DNA from: Nitrososphaera sp.
GTDB taxonomy: Archaea > Thermoproteota > Nitrososphaeria > Nitrososphaerales > Nitrososphaeraceae
Assembly: GCA_039938515.1 (NCBI GenBank)
Contig: JBDUUL010000015.1
Location: 62,001-126,000 of the forward strand
Direction of reading: 5' to 3'
Length of the DNA stretch: 64,000 nt
This document shows, in pieces, positions 25,024-31,978 of this stretch (positions are counted from its first letter, which is position 1; every line of letters starts with the position of its first letter). Made by a program: the position numbers and the translations under genes. The notes beneath the pieces were generated by a model. The model saw only the letters and a program-made list of their open reading frames with translations, was not told the origin of the DNA and did not search any database.

Positions 25024-25131
25024 GGGCCTGCCGGTGTATGTTTGGCTACCGATTCCGCCAAGCCCAGCCTTGCACGCTCTGTAAAGTGCAACGGCGGATG
25101 CAGGGAACTGGATATTAAATATAGTAGATTG
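25024..25131 (-). ncRNA. Candidate small structured RNA, element C copy 1
   Basis: On the minus strand an AT-rich TATA-like box (centre about 25117) lies 26 nt before a hairpin TTGCAC/GTGCAA with loop TTTACAGA-like sequence. A second hairpin follows, GGGCTTGGCGG pairing with CCGGCAGGCCC. A second copy at 29462-29571 keeps the box, spacing and both hairpins while changing the paired bases (TACGCGC/GCGCGTA in hairpin 1). That is the pattern expected for conserved RNA structure. The transcript is inferred. Confidence 0.45.
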
Positions 25132-25141
25132 GCTTTGATTC

Positions 25142-25384
25142 TCAGTTCAGCGGCTTTCTTTTCAATTCGTCTTCCACCATCGAAATAATCACTTTGGCCG
25201 TTGGCGCTCCGACTATTTCTGACAGCGGTAATTGCAGCTGCTGAAGTACAAATGCTCCTGATTGAAACACTATTCCTTTCTTTCTAAGCTGTTCCATTAT
25301 CCCGTTTGTTTTTTCTTCACCAAGTACTGACAGTGACTTTTTCAAAGCTCTATGTACATCAAGTCCATCTACAGGTGCGTCCAA
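25142..25384 (-). CDS. NitrOD5-like small regulatory domain protein
   Basis: The 80-residue helical protein has LKKSLSVLGEEKTNGIMEQL followed by an I/V strand (GIVFQSGAFVL) and LPLSEIVGAPTAKVIISMVE. This alternation resembles the NitrOD5-type output domain of thaumarchaea. A similar layout (SGTKNAVMRFL ... MLFGVDGAAPILEHV) is seen in 59180-59500. Probably a small regulator or adaptor; assignment is by pattern only. Confidence 0.55.
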   Translation of the reverse strand: MDAPVDGLDVHRALKKSLSVLGEEKTNGIMEQLRKKGIVFQSGAFVLQQLQLPLSEIVGAPTAKVIISMVEDELKRKPLN

Positions 25385-25420
25385 TGAACTGACAATGAAC
25401 TATTGCGCTTGGATTAAAAT

Positions 25421-25621
25421 CTATGGTACTCTATGGCCACTGCGATACTTTGCCTTGTATCGAGCAGTTCTAGGACCAAGCCGGAGCTTGACGTTGCAGC
25501 AGGGACACGAATTTTCTGGCCAAACAAGGTAGACATCGCATGTATTGCAGCGCTTCTGTCCGTGACCATATCTAAGATGACTAACTGACTTGTACCGAGA
25601 ACAGATGCGCTTGCAGGCCAC
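25421..25621 (-). CDS. Zinc-ribbon small protein, family 2
   Basis: The 66-residue protein starts at GTG 25621, 26-29 nt after a TATA-like box (TTTTATCC on the minus strand, centre about 25650). It carries ACKRICSRYK, then YGHGQKRCNTCDVY, then SCPCCNVKLRLGPR and a basic tail, the family-2 layout. A truncated copy of its C-terminal half is at 29336-29419. A metal site is likely; function unknown. Confidence 0.7.
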   Translation of the reverse strand: MACKRICSRYKSVSHLRYGHGQKRCNTCDVYLVWPENSCPCCNVKLRLGPRTARYKAKYRSGHRVP

Positions 25622-25668
25622 TTGCTAGTCGATTACTGGGCTAGGATAAAAGATTGCTGTCGTGCACT

Positions 25669-25756
25669 AAAAAGGGCTAGGGAGAGCCACGTCGTCCGAG
25701 GGCTCTGTGCAAACACAGAATGGGCGTTCTGGCTCACTTCTAGCCCCGAAATTGGT
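25669..25756 (-). ncRNA. Candidate small structured RNA with promoter and U-tract (element F)
   Basis: On the minus strand a TATA-like box (CTTAATTTATTC, centre about 25782) is followed about 26 nt later by GGGCTAG. That heptamer pairs with CTAGCCC about 65 nt downstream, which is directly followed by TTTTT. Inside, GAGCCA pairs with TGGCTC, and CTGTG-TTTG-CACAG forms a hairpin. Promoter, closed structure and terminal T-run together look like a complete small RNA gene of about 85 nt. It lacks the T-loop and anticodon features of a tRNA. No known family is recognised. Confidence 0.5.
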
Positions 25757-25837
25757 GTACACTTGACAGCGTTTTGAATAAATTAAGCATTGTCTTAAAT
25801 TTGCCCAGCTCATTTTGCTGAAAGAAAATTATTCAAA

Positions 25838-25912
25838 GTGGGAGAGAGGAGCCTTTGATGAGAAGGCAACCGCGCAGGAGTAGCATGATTGTAAATCTCC
25901 TCTCTTCCCGCC
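25838..25912. repeat. Structured repeat A, copy 1
   Basis: GTGGGAGAGAGGAG at the left pairs with CTCCTCTCTTCCCGC at the right (one bulge). Inside is a hairpin based on GCCTT/AAGGC and a second weaker one near GCGCAGGAGTAGCATG. A second copy is at 29891-29962, where the inner hairpins are cleaner. In both places it sits just upstream of element B and its TATA-like box. The coding strand, if any, is unclear. Confidence 0.5.
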
Positions 25913-25956
25913 TTACAATTATCCGGGAAAATCTTAAACTTTGCTCTTCGATCACT

Positions 25957-26100
25957 GATTAGTAGATAAGTTGCTTAGAGGCCAGGGGAGACGCCCGTAT
26001 GGAAGGCTAATGTCGAGCGCGCTCAGCCTGACCCCGATGTCTTGAGCAGATTCACATTGGAGGAAAAAGATAAGGTTATTGAAAACTTCAACTAGTAAAT
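25957..26100 (+). ncRNA. Candidate small RNA, element B copy 1
   Basis: A TATA-like box (TCTTAAAC, centre about 25935) lies about 26 nt before conserved sequence GATTAGTAGATAAGTTGC. Then comes a stem-forming pair, GGCCAGG (25980) with CCTGACC (26027), and an inner GACGCC opposite GCGCTC. The element ends with a conserved AAAGATAAGG and AACTTCAACTAGTAAATTG. Copies are at 30010-30150 and 39860-39972. No protein frame crosses it. An RNA function is inferred from structure conservation. Confidence 0.45.
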
Positions 26101-26196
26101 TGTTATCGAAAACGTCCTGGGTGAAATTCAAGGCATCAGAAGAAAAGCGGGTAACAAAGGACCAAACACAAGATATCCATTCCAAATAAGAAACGA

Positions 26197-26850
26197 GTGT
26201 TGACCGGAAATTCGGTATTGCTGATGTGGAACCAAGAGCAGATGTATGACAGGATAGTAAAGTTACTTGAAAATTCAAAATTTGAAGTATTTGCCTTTCT
26301 AAGTGAATATACTCTAACCTTGACAACTGATGAACAGATATTCCAAACTCCAAAGAAAGAGGCTCGCAAGAGAGGAGTAAAGTTACGATACGTCACCGAG
26401 ATAACAAAAGACAATCTTTCGGACTGCAAAAAGCAGCTGGACATGGTAGATGAATTAAGGCATCTTGGCAGGATAAGCGGCAACTTTCTAATGAATGAAA
26501 GTGAATTTATGGCATCGCAGGAAATATCGGCTCGGCATCCAATCACAGAGGGATTCTACACAGACATTAAAAAGCTGGTAAAGCTGCAGGGTTATGTTTT
26601 TGAAACGTTATGGGAGAATGCGATACCAGCTCATGAGAGAATCAAACAGATAGAGGCAACAGAAAGTTATAATCGTGACAATTCAGTTTATGAGGTCTCT
26701 CAAACAGAAGAGGAGAAGAAACAGGTAATTGACAGATTCTATGTATGTCCAAAATGCAGATCTACGTCCATCTTTGCTCCAGAGGCAGAACAGCACAGTC
26801 ATGCGACAGGCCATGGCATGGCAAAGGAATTTCCATTTTTTGACAAGTGA
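26197..26850 (+). CDS. PLD-like sensor half fused to a C2H2 finger
   Basis: The 217-residue protein has one copy of the sensor unit seen in 9992-11029: GVKLRYVTEITKDNLSDCKK and later FETLWENAIPAHERIKQIE, a joint typically preceding kinase domains in thaumarchaea. Here the kinase is absent and the C-terminus is instead CPKCRSTSIFAPEAEQHSHATGH, a C2H2-type finger. ATG 26224 (MWNQEQMYDR) may be the true start, with GTG 26197 as the alternative. A ligand-responsive DNA- or protein-binding factor is a reasonable guess. Confidence 0.65.
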   Translation: MLTGNSVLLMWNQEQMYDRIVKLLENSKFEVFAFLSEYTLTLTTDEQIFQTPKKEARKRGVKLRYVTEITKDNLSDCKKQLDMVDELRHLGRISGNFLMNESEFMASQEISARHPITEGFYTDIKKLVKLQGYVFETLWENAIPAHERIKQIEATESYNRDNSVYEVSQTEEEKKQVIDRFYVCPKCRSTSIFAPEAEQHSHATGHGMAKEFPFFDK

Positions 26851-26975
26851 TATGATTGCAAAAGACGGTCACATTGCCAATGGAAGGCACTTATAAAGAA
26901 GAACAAGGGAGGCTTTCAAAGCTCTCCCCTCAAGTGCCAGCTCCGACATAAGATACGCTTTTTTTGCTTGAACAG

Positions 26976-27179
26976 ATGAATTGCCGCAATCTCTGCGAGC
27001 GAATAGGTTCAATGCAAAAGTCCTATAGGAATGGATGGCGCCACTGTTCTTGATGTGCTTATTATTTCAAGACTCAGGCTGTTCGCTGCGAGTGCTGCCT
27101 CAACAAGCTGCGATATGGCAAATTAAAGCCAGAACCAATAAGAAATGACCTTCCCGGACTCTTGATAAATGAGCATTAA
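26976..27179 (+). pseudogene. Family-2 zinc-ribbon gene with one in-frame stop
   Basis: A complete family-2 frame from ATG 26976 to TAA 27177 is interrupted only by TGA at 27051. It reads MNCRNLCERIGSM, YRNGWRHCS-stop-CAYYF and VRCECCLNKLRYGK. In the intact paralogue at 23422 the stop position is Arg, so a single CGA-to-TGA change explains it. The upstream 45 bases, including the TATA-like box 26 nt before the ATG, match those of the paralogue. Recently inactivated copy, or read through if translation tolerates it. Confidence 0.65.
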
Positions 27180-27250
27180 GGCTTATGATGAGTTACGCTT
27201 TGCCCGGTCAATCATGCCATGATATTTACCGTCTTTGTCCAGGAAGTGTC

Positions 27251-28486
27251 TTACGACGCAACGGGCAGTCTTACCTGAAATATCGCGCCCTGTGTGCCAT
27301 CTACACGATTAGATCCTACAATATGACCTCCATGAGCCTGTACTATTTCGTTCGCAATGAACAGACCCAAGCCCGTGCCCTTGCCGCGAGTATGCTCATC
27401 AGTTTTTGAGGCGAATTTTTCAAACAGTTTTGGAAAGATTTCTGGAGGTATGCCGCAGCCAGTGTCGGTAATGTCTATCTGGTAAAGGCCCTTATTTGGA
27501 ATGAGCGATGACGTTATTCCAATTTGGCCCTTATCGGTGAACTTGATTGCGTTGTTGACAATATTTTGCAGTGCTTGCATTAACCGTTTTTCATCGATCT
27601 TCAGTTCTGTATCTGTTTGGAGGGAGCTCTGCATCCCATCGCTAGCTGGTGCGCCTGAAACGACGATAACGTCCTTGGTCTTCCCATAACTCTCGATGGT
27701 CATTTCTGCATGTATGACAAGATTGTTTAGTATCGAGCTGGCTTTGACGTGCTGTAAATTGTATCTAAACTGGCCACTCTGGATTGCGGCTACATCTAGT
27801 AAATCATTGGCAAGCTCTCTTAACCGGATTGCAGACTCGCGTATTCCCTCTACCATTTTCTCGGCGTTAATGATGCCTTTTTCCAATAGCTCAGTGTAGC
27901 CCAAGATGGGTTGAATCGGTGTTCTCAGTTCATGGGCTGCAATGTTGAGAAATTGCTCCTTCATCTCTAACGCCGTCTTTAATTCTTCGGTTGCCTTTTC
28001 CTTGAGCCGCCTTGCTTCGCATATTTCCGTGAGGTCTGTAATGACGGTATTGCTTCCGATAAAATTTCCTCTTGCGTCATGGAGATCATTAGCGCTTAGG
28101 AGGGCAGGAAAGCTGCTCCCGTCTTTTCTTTTCAGCCATGTTTCATGGCTATTTATGTTGCCATTCTTCCTCCATTCCTCAAAGCCTTTCCGCTTCTCCG
28201 TCATGTATTCCTCAGGAGTGTGATCAAAAATAGTGTGGCCGATTACTTCTGACTTGCTACTGTAACCCAGCCTTTCGACATACGTATTGTTGCAATCGAG
28301 TATTACTCCGTCTCTGTTTATAGTTCGTAGCAGTACTGGCGCATTTTCATATAACGCTCTGTATTTTGATTCTAGCTCCTTCAGCTCCTCATATTGTTTC
28401 TCGATGATCTCCTCTCTACGTGAGCCGAAAAAAGCTCTAATTCCTCGAGGTGTATTTGATGGAGGCGGCGTGTCGGCAACAGCCAA
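27251..28486 (-). CDS. PAS-domain histidine kinase
   Basis: The 411-residue soluble kinase contains a PAS domain (residues about 40-150: APVLLRTINRDGVILDCNN, GSSFPALLSANDLHDARGN) and a short coiled coil. A HisKA dimerisation domain with the phospho-acceptor box NIAAHELRTPIQPILGYTEL comes next. The HATPase domain shows NIVNNAIKF (N box), DTGCGIPPE (G1) and GKGTGLGLF (G2). No membrane segment is present, so it senses a cytoplasmic cue. No response regulator gene is adjacent. The kinase at 34130-36040 has an almost identical HisKA box. Confidence 0.9.
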   Translation of the reverse strand: MAVADTPPPSNTPRGIRAFFGSRREEIIEKQYEELKELESKYRALYENAPVLLRTINRDGVILDCNNTYVERLGYSSKSEVIGHTIFDHTPEEYMTEKRKGFEEWRKNGNINSHETWLKRKDGSSFPALLSANDLHDARGNFIGSNTVITDLTEICEARRLKEKATEELKTALEMKEQFLNIAAHELRTPIQPILGYTELLEKGIINAEKMVEGIRESAIRLRELANDLLDVAAIQSGQFRYNLQHVKASSILNNLVIHAEMTIESYGKTKDVIVVSGAPASDGMQSSLQTDTELKIDEKRLMQALQNIVNNAIKFTDKGQIGITSSLIPNKGLYQIDITDTGCGIPPEIFPKLFEKFASKTDEHTRGKGTGLGLFIANEIVQAHGGHIVGSNRVDGTQGAIFQVRLPVAS

Positions 28487-28825
28487 TCGACAACCGTTAC
28501 ATACTGCAGCCGGAGCATTTGTTATGTCATCGGGTGTATTGACAAATACACATGGCCAACTGCCTCCAAAAAGACGTTCGGAATCCTGTAACCTGTAATG
28601 TTACGTTTTACATGAAAATCGTTCGCCGACAAAAGGGGAAAAGGGAGCGGCCCTCTCCCGGCTGTTGCATTTCTCCGGGAGGACTTTAACTTATCGTTTA
28701 ATCCGTGGCTGGATATGGAGCTAAGCTCGTTTGCACAACTGGCTCTGCTCCAAGCATCCGATTTAACTTGTCGTTACTTTCAAGCAACGCCATCATTGTC
28801 AGATTCGCTTGATGACATGGTACTG
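28487..28825. other. Intergenic stretch with conserved upstream box
   Basis: Contains GTTGCATTTCTCCGGGA (28662-28678) followed by a TATA-like ACTTTAAC, the same arrangement as upstream of element B at 29963-29990. About 27 nt after the TATA lies an ATG (28715) opening a frame of 79 codons that runs antisense to the next gene and is judged doubtful. Short hairpins (GTAAC/GTTAC; GGGAG/CTCCC) precede the box. Confidence 0.35.
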
Positions 28826-29194
28826 TTACCGACCTATACTCCGTCGAAGCTCAGATTCGGTTTTGAACAAGTCTTCCAACATGGCGATTATTTGAGGAGT
28901 ATTCCATACGCCGCCATCCGATTCAACTTTGAGAAATTCTATAGTCTCTCTTAGTCGCTTGACCACTTTGCCATCAGAAACCACCAATCCAGCGCATTTT
29001 GAAGCCATGGTCATATCTTGATGATCCATTAGCCATTTCCTTGCTTTGTCAGTAATGGCTAACTTTCCGCTCATGTCCGGCTCAAGCCAGCGCTTATGAA
29101 TCAGAAACGAGGTCCAAATATCGACAAGCGGCCAGTCCCCTTCAAAGCGCGACACAATTTCCTCTTTGGCAATACCTCGGTCAATGCAAAACAT
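28826..29194 (-). CDS. Small winged-helix-like protein, N-terminus unclear
   Basis: The 122-residue frame from ATG 29194 contains VDIWTSFLIHKRWLEPD and KLAITDKARKWLMDHQ, resembling the protein at 31979-32206 (YNMWKIFLQHNGWM, KMSTKGERW). In that paralogue the homologous region starts about 25 residues earlier. Here the upstream frame stays similar (DPLSLKGLSQAIYV) but offers no ATG, GTG or TTG before a stop. The gene may use an unusual start or be 5'-damaged. Probable small regulator. Confidence 0.5.
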   Translation of the reverse strand: MFCIDRGIAKEEIVSRFEGDWPLVDIWTSFLIHKRWLEPDMSGKLAITDKARKWLMDHQDMTMASKCAGLVVSDGKVVKRLRETIEFLKVESDGGVWNTPQIIAMLEDLFKTESELRRSIGR

Positions 29195-29335
29195 GACGTA
29201 GATTGCTTGACTTAGGCCTTTCAGAGAAAGAGGATCGGTTGCTCTATCGACAAAGCCCGACGAGATTGCTCAACTTACCCACCATAATCATGATATGCAA
29301 TCGATTCCTCAAATAGGAGTAGGTATGCCAAGTAT

Positions 29336-29419
29336 TTAGATTGTTGCTTTGTCCTCGGCATTTCTTGGACCAAGACGCAGTTTAGATTCGCAGCTCGGGC
29401 ATACGTTGGTCTCATTCAT
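29336..29419 (-). pseudogene. Family-2 zinc-ribbon relic
   Basis: The frame (extending in-frame to about 29440) reads NVCPSCESKLRLGPRNAED, matching the C-terminal half of the protein at 25421-25621 (SCPCCNVKLRLGPRTARY). The N-terminal knuckles are gone, and the upstream side is occupied by element C copy 2. Confidence 0.55.
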
Positions 29420-29461
29420 TGACCAGTCTAATGTACGCTTTCAAAATAATCGCGGTGCGAT

Positions 29462-29571
29462 GGGCCTGCCGGTGTGAATATGGCAAACGCATCCGGCAAG
29501 CCCCGCCTATTACGCGCTCTGTAAAGCGCGTATCCAAAGGCTGAGAACTTGATTATAAGTATAGTAGAATG
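29462..29571 (-). ncRNA. Candidate small structured RNA, element C copy 2
   Basis: Minus strand: a TATA-like box (centre about 29557) lies 26 nt before hairpin TACGCGC/GCGCGTA with the same TTTACAGA loop as copy 1. GGGCTTGCCGG/CCGGCAGGCCC follows, 11 pairs with one G-U. Paired positions differ from copy 1 while pairing is kept or improved. Confidence 0.45.
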
Positions 29572-29613
29572 ACTCGACAGATGGAAAGAAATCTTGACTC
29601 CATGGCGTACTGA
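29569..29613 (+). pseudogene. Duplicated C-terminal tail of gene 24515-24823
   Basis: Fifteen codons reading MTRQMERNLDSMAY and stop match the end of the gene at 24515 (WQMGRNLDSIAY and stop). The remainder of the gene is missing. It marks a segmental duplication that also carried element C and the downstream family-1 gene. Confidence 0.6.
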
Positions 29614-29671
29614 GCATAGTTAGCTAACATGAGATCCAAGGGTTCAATATCCTCGGCACTTATAGACTGTC

Positions 29672-29836
29672 GTGAAGCCAATAAGCACAAGACCGGCATC
29701 GACAAGCAACAAAAAGGCTGCAGGATTTTGCATTTCGTGCAGCGCTCCTGCAACGACTGAGGCGCTATTCCAAGAGGAAGGGGCAGTAATCATTCAGAGA
29801 TACTGTGACAAATGCATAGCAAAGGCTAGTCGTTAG
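29672..29836 (+). CDS. Zinc-ribbon microprotein, family 1, 54 aa
   Basis: The GTG-initiated frame reads MKPISTRPASTSNKKAAGFC and continues ISCSAPATTEALF ... QRYCDKCIAKASR. It is the closest paralogue of 649-816. AT-rich sequence (TTCAATATCC) about 25 nt before the GTG could serve as TATA. It lies between element C and element A, in a segment duplicated from around 24.8 kb where the other copy has decayed. Confidence 0.65.
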   Translation: MKPISTRPASTSNKKAAGFCISCSAPATTEALFQEEGAVIIQRYCDKCIAKASR

Positions 29837-29890
29837 GTCTGCAATATGTCAGGTTAATTGCATAACTGCATCAGATAACCTTTGATTAGA

Positions 29891-29962
29891 GTGGGAGAGA
29901 GGAGCCTTTGATAAGGCAACCATGCAGGACTGGCATGATTGTAAATCTCCTCTCTTCCCGCC
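29891..29962. repeat. Structured repeat A, copy 2
   Basis: Outer stem GTGGGAGAGAGGAG with CTCCTCTCTTCCCGCC; inner hairpins GCCTT-TGAT-AAGGC and CATGC-AGGACTG-GCATG. Together these give a three-way junction of about 72 nt. Read on the minus strand, it would begin almost exactly 26 nt after the TATA-like box at 29984-29992, so it could be divergently transcribed from element B. Confidence 0.5.
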
Positions 29963-30009
29963 TGTTGCATTTATCCGGGAGAGTCTTATACCTTACTCTG
30001 TAGTCACCG

Positions 30010-30150
30010 ATTAGTAGACAAGTTGCTTAGGGGCCAGGGGAGACGCCTAAAACCGCTGGTGGGAGAGAGAAGGGCGCTCAGCCTGACCCCGATATCTCAA
30101 GTTCACTCGTGCTGCGAAAGATAAGGTCATTGCAAACTTCAACTAGTAAA
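30010..30150 (+). ncRNA. Candidate small RNA, element B copy 2
   Basis: The TATA-like CTTATACC (centre about 29989) lies about 26 nt before ATTAGTAGACAAGTTGCTTA. The stem GGGGCCAGG (30030) with CCTGACCCC (30082) and the inner ACGCC/GGCGC are kept. The 3' end shares AAAGATAAGG and AACTTCAACTAGTAAATTG with copy 1. Confidence 0.45.
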
Positions 30151-30210
30151 TTGTTGCCGAGAAAAATCAATCCCCAAATATCCACTGATCGGGCAATAAG
30201 CAATTCAAAA

Positions 30211-30290
30211 AAGGCGGGCACGTGGTCCTGAATTACAGGAGTCGGACTCCTTATGGCAAGTTACCCTGCCATTGGACCGTTACCCGCCTT
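30211..30290 (-). repeat. Structured element D, copy 1
   Basis: The 80-nt element is closed by AAGGCGGG/CCCGCCTT, with a second helix GGTCC/GGACC and two hairpins (AGGAG/CTCCT and TGGCA/TGCCA). On the minus strand it ends in CCCGCCTTTTTT, a terminator-like T-run. Copies are at 32612-32693 and 60916-60997. Confidence 0.5.
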
Positions 30291-30334
30291 AGTTACTCTC
30301 ACAGCTAGGTGAGAGCAAGCTGCAATAGGCAGAC

Positions 30335-30439
30335 ATGCGATATAGCATTAGCAGCTGCGACAAGTGTGAACTTCGTAAAATGGATGGCGGTCTCAAGGAA
30401 GAGCCGAAAGGTCTCTGCGACGGAGAGGCAAGACGCTGA
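30335..30439 (+). CDS. Very short ORF with one C-x2-C
   Basis: The 34-codon frame starts MRYSISSCDKCELRKMDGG and has a further lone Cys (GLCDGE). It could be a microprotein or the relic of a zinc ribbon. No promoter with good spacing was found. Confidence 0.3.
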   Translation: MRYSISSCDKCELRKMDGGLKEEPKGLCDGEARR

Positions 30440-30584
30440 CGTGATGTCGCGGCGATTCTGCGGGACATAACGCCCCGGCTACAGCATGCAAAATAACGTA
30501 TTTCAAGGCGTGATTATCGAACTGCTGTTATCCCTCTGTCTTAGCCTCGACCATACCACAAGTGACATTAGGGTAGCCGTTTCG

Positions 30585-30773
30585 ATGACTAATGTGCATA
30601 CAATCAGCCAACCCAGGGCATTTACCACAAGGCGCTATGATTCACCAGACAAGCACAAGCCTGTCTTCTGCTTAACCTGCGATGGGGTTGCAACAACAGA
30701 ATTTGTCTTTGAGGAATACGGCGTAATAGTAGTTAGGCGGTATTGTGACACATGCCTGCCCAGAACATTGTAA
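30585..30773 (+). CDS. Zinc-ribbon microprotein, family 1
   Basis: The protein of about 62 residues starts at ATG 30585 (MTNVHTISQPRAFTTRR). The frame is open from 30486, but the extra N-terminus is unlike the paralogues. The ribbon is VFCLTCDGVATTEFVF followed by VRRYCDTCLP, the family-1 layout with a shorter C-terminal tail. Function unknown. Confidence 0.7.
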   Translation: MTNVHTISQPRAFTTRRYDSPDKHKPVFCLTCDGVATTEFVFEEYGVIVVRRYCDTCLPRTL

Positions 30774-31080
30774 AAGGGGAAAAAGAATGCGCTAGTTGGA
30801 CTGCTAGATTCTGAAATGAAAGTTAGCCTCGCCAAAGCTGCGCTGTGTATGCCTCTGTACCGCCCGTAATTTTCAAGACGTACCATTGCCACTGATTGGT
30901 AGTCCAGCTTTTTGAGCCGTCGAAAAGGATGGTCGCGCAATCATCCAATTCAAAGATGGATTATCCTGATTTCCCGTACATAGAACTACTGAAACAATCC
31001 CTAGGCCAATAGACCACCATCGCAAATCGCCTCTTTAAGTACTACTCCCACCTAATGAGAGTGGTAGTAGATGGGGGATT

Positions 31081-31557
31081 TTGCAGAAATTTGATATTGA
31101 AAATGCACTCTCGGAATACCCCTCAAGAGCCGAGATTTTGCAATTTCTAGACGCTTATAATTCCATACAAGCCGCTGAATCAGCATACAAGTGGCTACTT
31201 GACAAATCATTTCATGAACAACAAATAGAGGAAGTTGCTGCAGGAGGAGCGCATACAGTGCTTGGTGCTCGCATGGCAGGGAACCTGTGGGATATTCTGT
31301 CGAACCTCGCAAAAATTGGAACACACGCAGGTTTTAGTATTGACACTAGCATCCAAAATGAAGAGTTGGTATTTGTAGTTGGGAATATCCCTGATGATAA
31401 ATACTCATCTAGCTTTGTAGAGGATTTACTAGCGCTAATCTTTGCAAGACTCTCCAACTTAGCATCATGTATTACTCACACCAACAACACTACAACAGCC
31501 AGGATTTCAATGGTCCGACACAGGAAGAACTCAATTATGACTTTTGTTCCTGAGTAG
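31081..31557 (+). CDS. Hypothetical protein
   Basis: The 158-residue soluble protein begins at TTG 31081 with a helical first half (YPSRAEILQFLDAYNSIQAA) and a beta-containing second half (ELVFVVGNIPDDKY). No family is recognised. An inverted repeat (ACTAC-CCAC / GTGGTAGT, 31041-31071) immediately precedes the start and could be an operator; TTTAAGTAC just upstream is a TATA candidate. Confidence 0.65.
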   Translation: MQKFDIENALSEYPSRAEILQFLDAYNSIQAAESAYKWLLDKSFHEQQIEEVAAGGAHTVLGARMAGNLWDILSNLAKIGTHAGFSIDTSIQNEELVFVVGNIPDDKYSSSFVEDLLALIFARLSNLASCITHTNNTTTARISMVRHRKNSIMTFVPE

Positions 31558-31843
31558 CCGGAATTAGAACGACTCTGCACACACTTTATTACTCCAAATG
31601 CACGAGGCATTGCCACATGCTAGCCGGAAGACAGCTTATGAAATGTAAGGAAATCGATGAAGTCTCGTGGTACATTCATCGCAGGATAAGTACCATAGGG
31701 CCTTTATTATTTCTCGACTGGAATGGCTGAGAAGGTTGTACGCCGACATGTGTTCTTTTTCATAAGGACGTCCGAGCTGGAGCCCGGTGACTATGCGACT
31801 TCGTAACTACTCGCTTTCCATTAAAGGCCTGCATGCGCCGCAA
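31558..31843. other. Intergenic stretch, no convincing gene
   Basis: A 27-codon plus-strand frame at 31723 (MAEKVVRRHVFFFIRTSELE) is the only frame with protein-like composition, and its promoter spacing is poor. Nothing else was seen. Confidence 0.25.
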
Positions 31844-31978
31844 CTAATCGACTCTAGGTTCTGAATAGGACCGGTAAAGCCTGCCTCCACAACACCAACA
31901 CTCTGTTTCAAATAACGGGTAATCAACGCCGCATGCATAGCATAGAGTATTCTTGTTAGGTTCACCTAGCTCGTTCAA
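31844..31978 (-). CDS. Zinc-ribbon microprotein, 44 aa
   Basis: The TTG start at 31978 follows immediately after the stop codon of the gene at 31979-32206, with zero spacing, so the two are translationally coupled. The protein reads LCYACGVDYPLFETECWCCG: C-x2-C, nine residues, C-x-CC, with a Tyr/Arg-rich tail. A minimal zinc ribbon of unknown function, probably a partner of the upstream regulator. Confidence 0.65.
   Translation of the reverse strand: MNELGEPNKNTLCYACGVDYPLFETECWCCGGRLYRSYSEPRVD

Noticed and set aside
25674-25746. Element F as a tRNA
   Set aside because: Closing stem and size fit loosely, but there is no T-loop (TTCRANY), no D-arm sequence and no anticodon arm in the right place.
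27051-27053. TGA as selenocysteine codon
   Set aside because: The paralogues have Arg at this place, no insertion-element-like hairpin was seen, and thaumarchaea are not known to use selenocysteine.
28715-28954. Plus-strand frame of 79 codons with good TATA spacing
   Set aside because: Most of it is antisense to the winged-helix gene 28826-29194, which has a paralogue; composition is poor.
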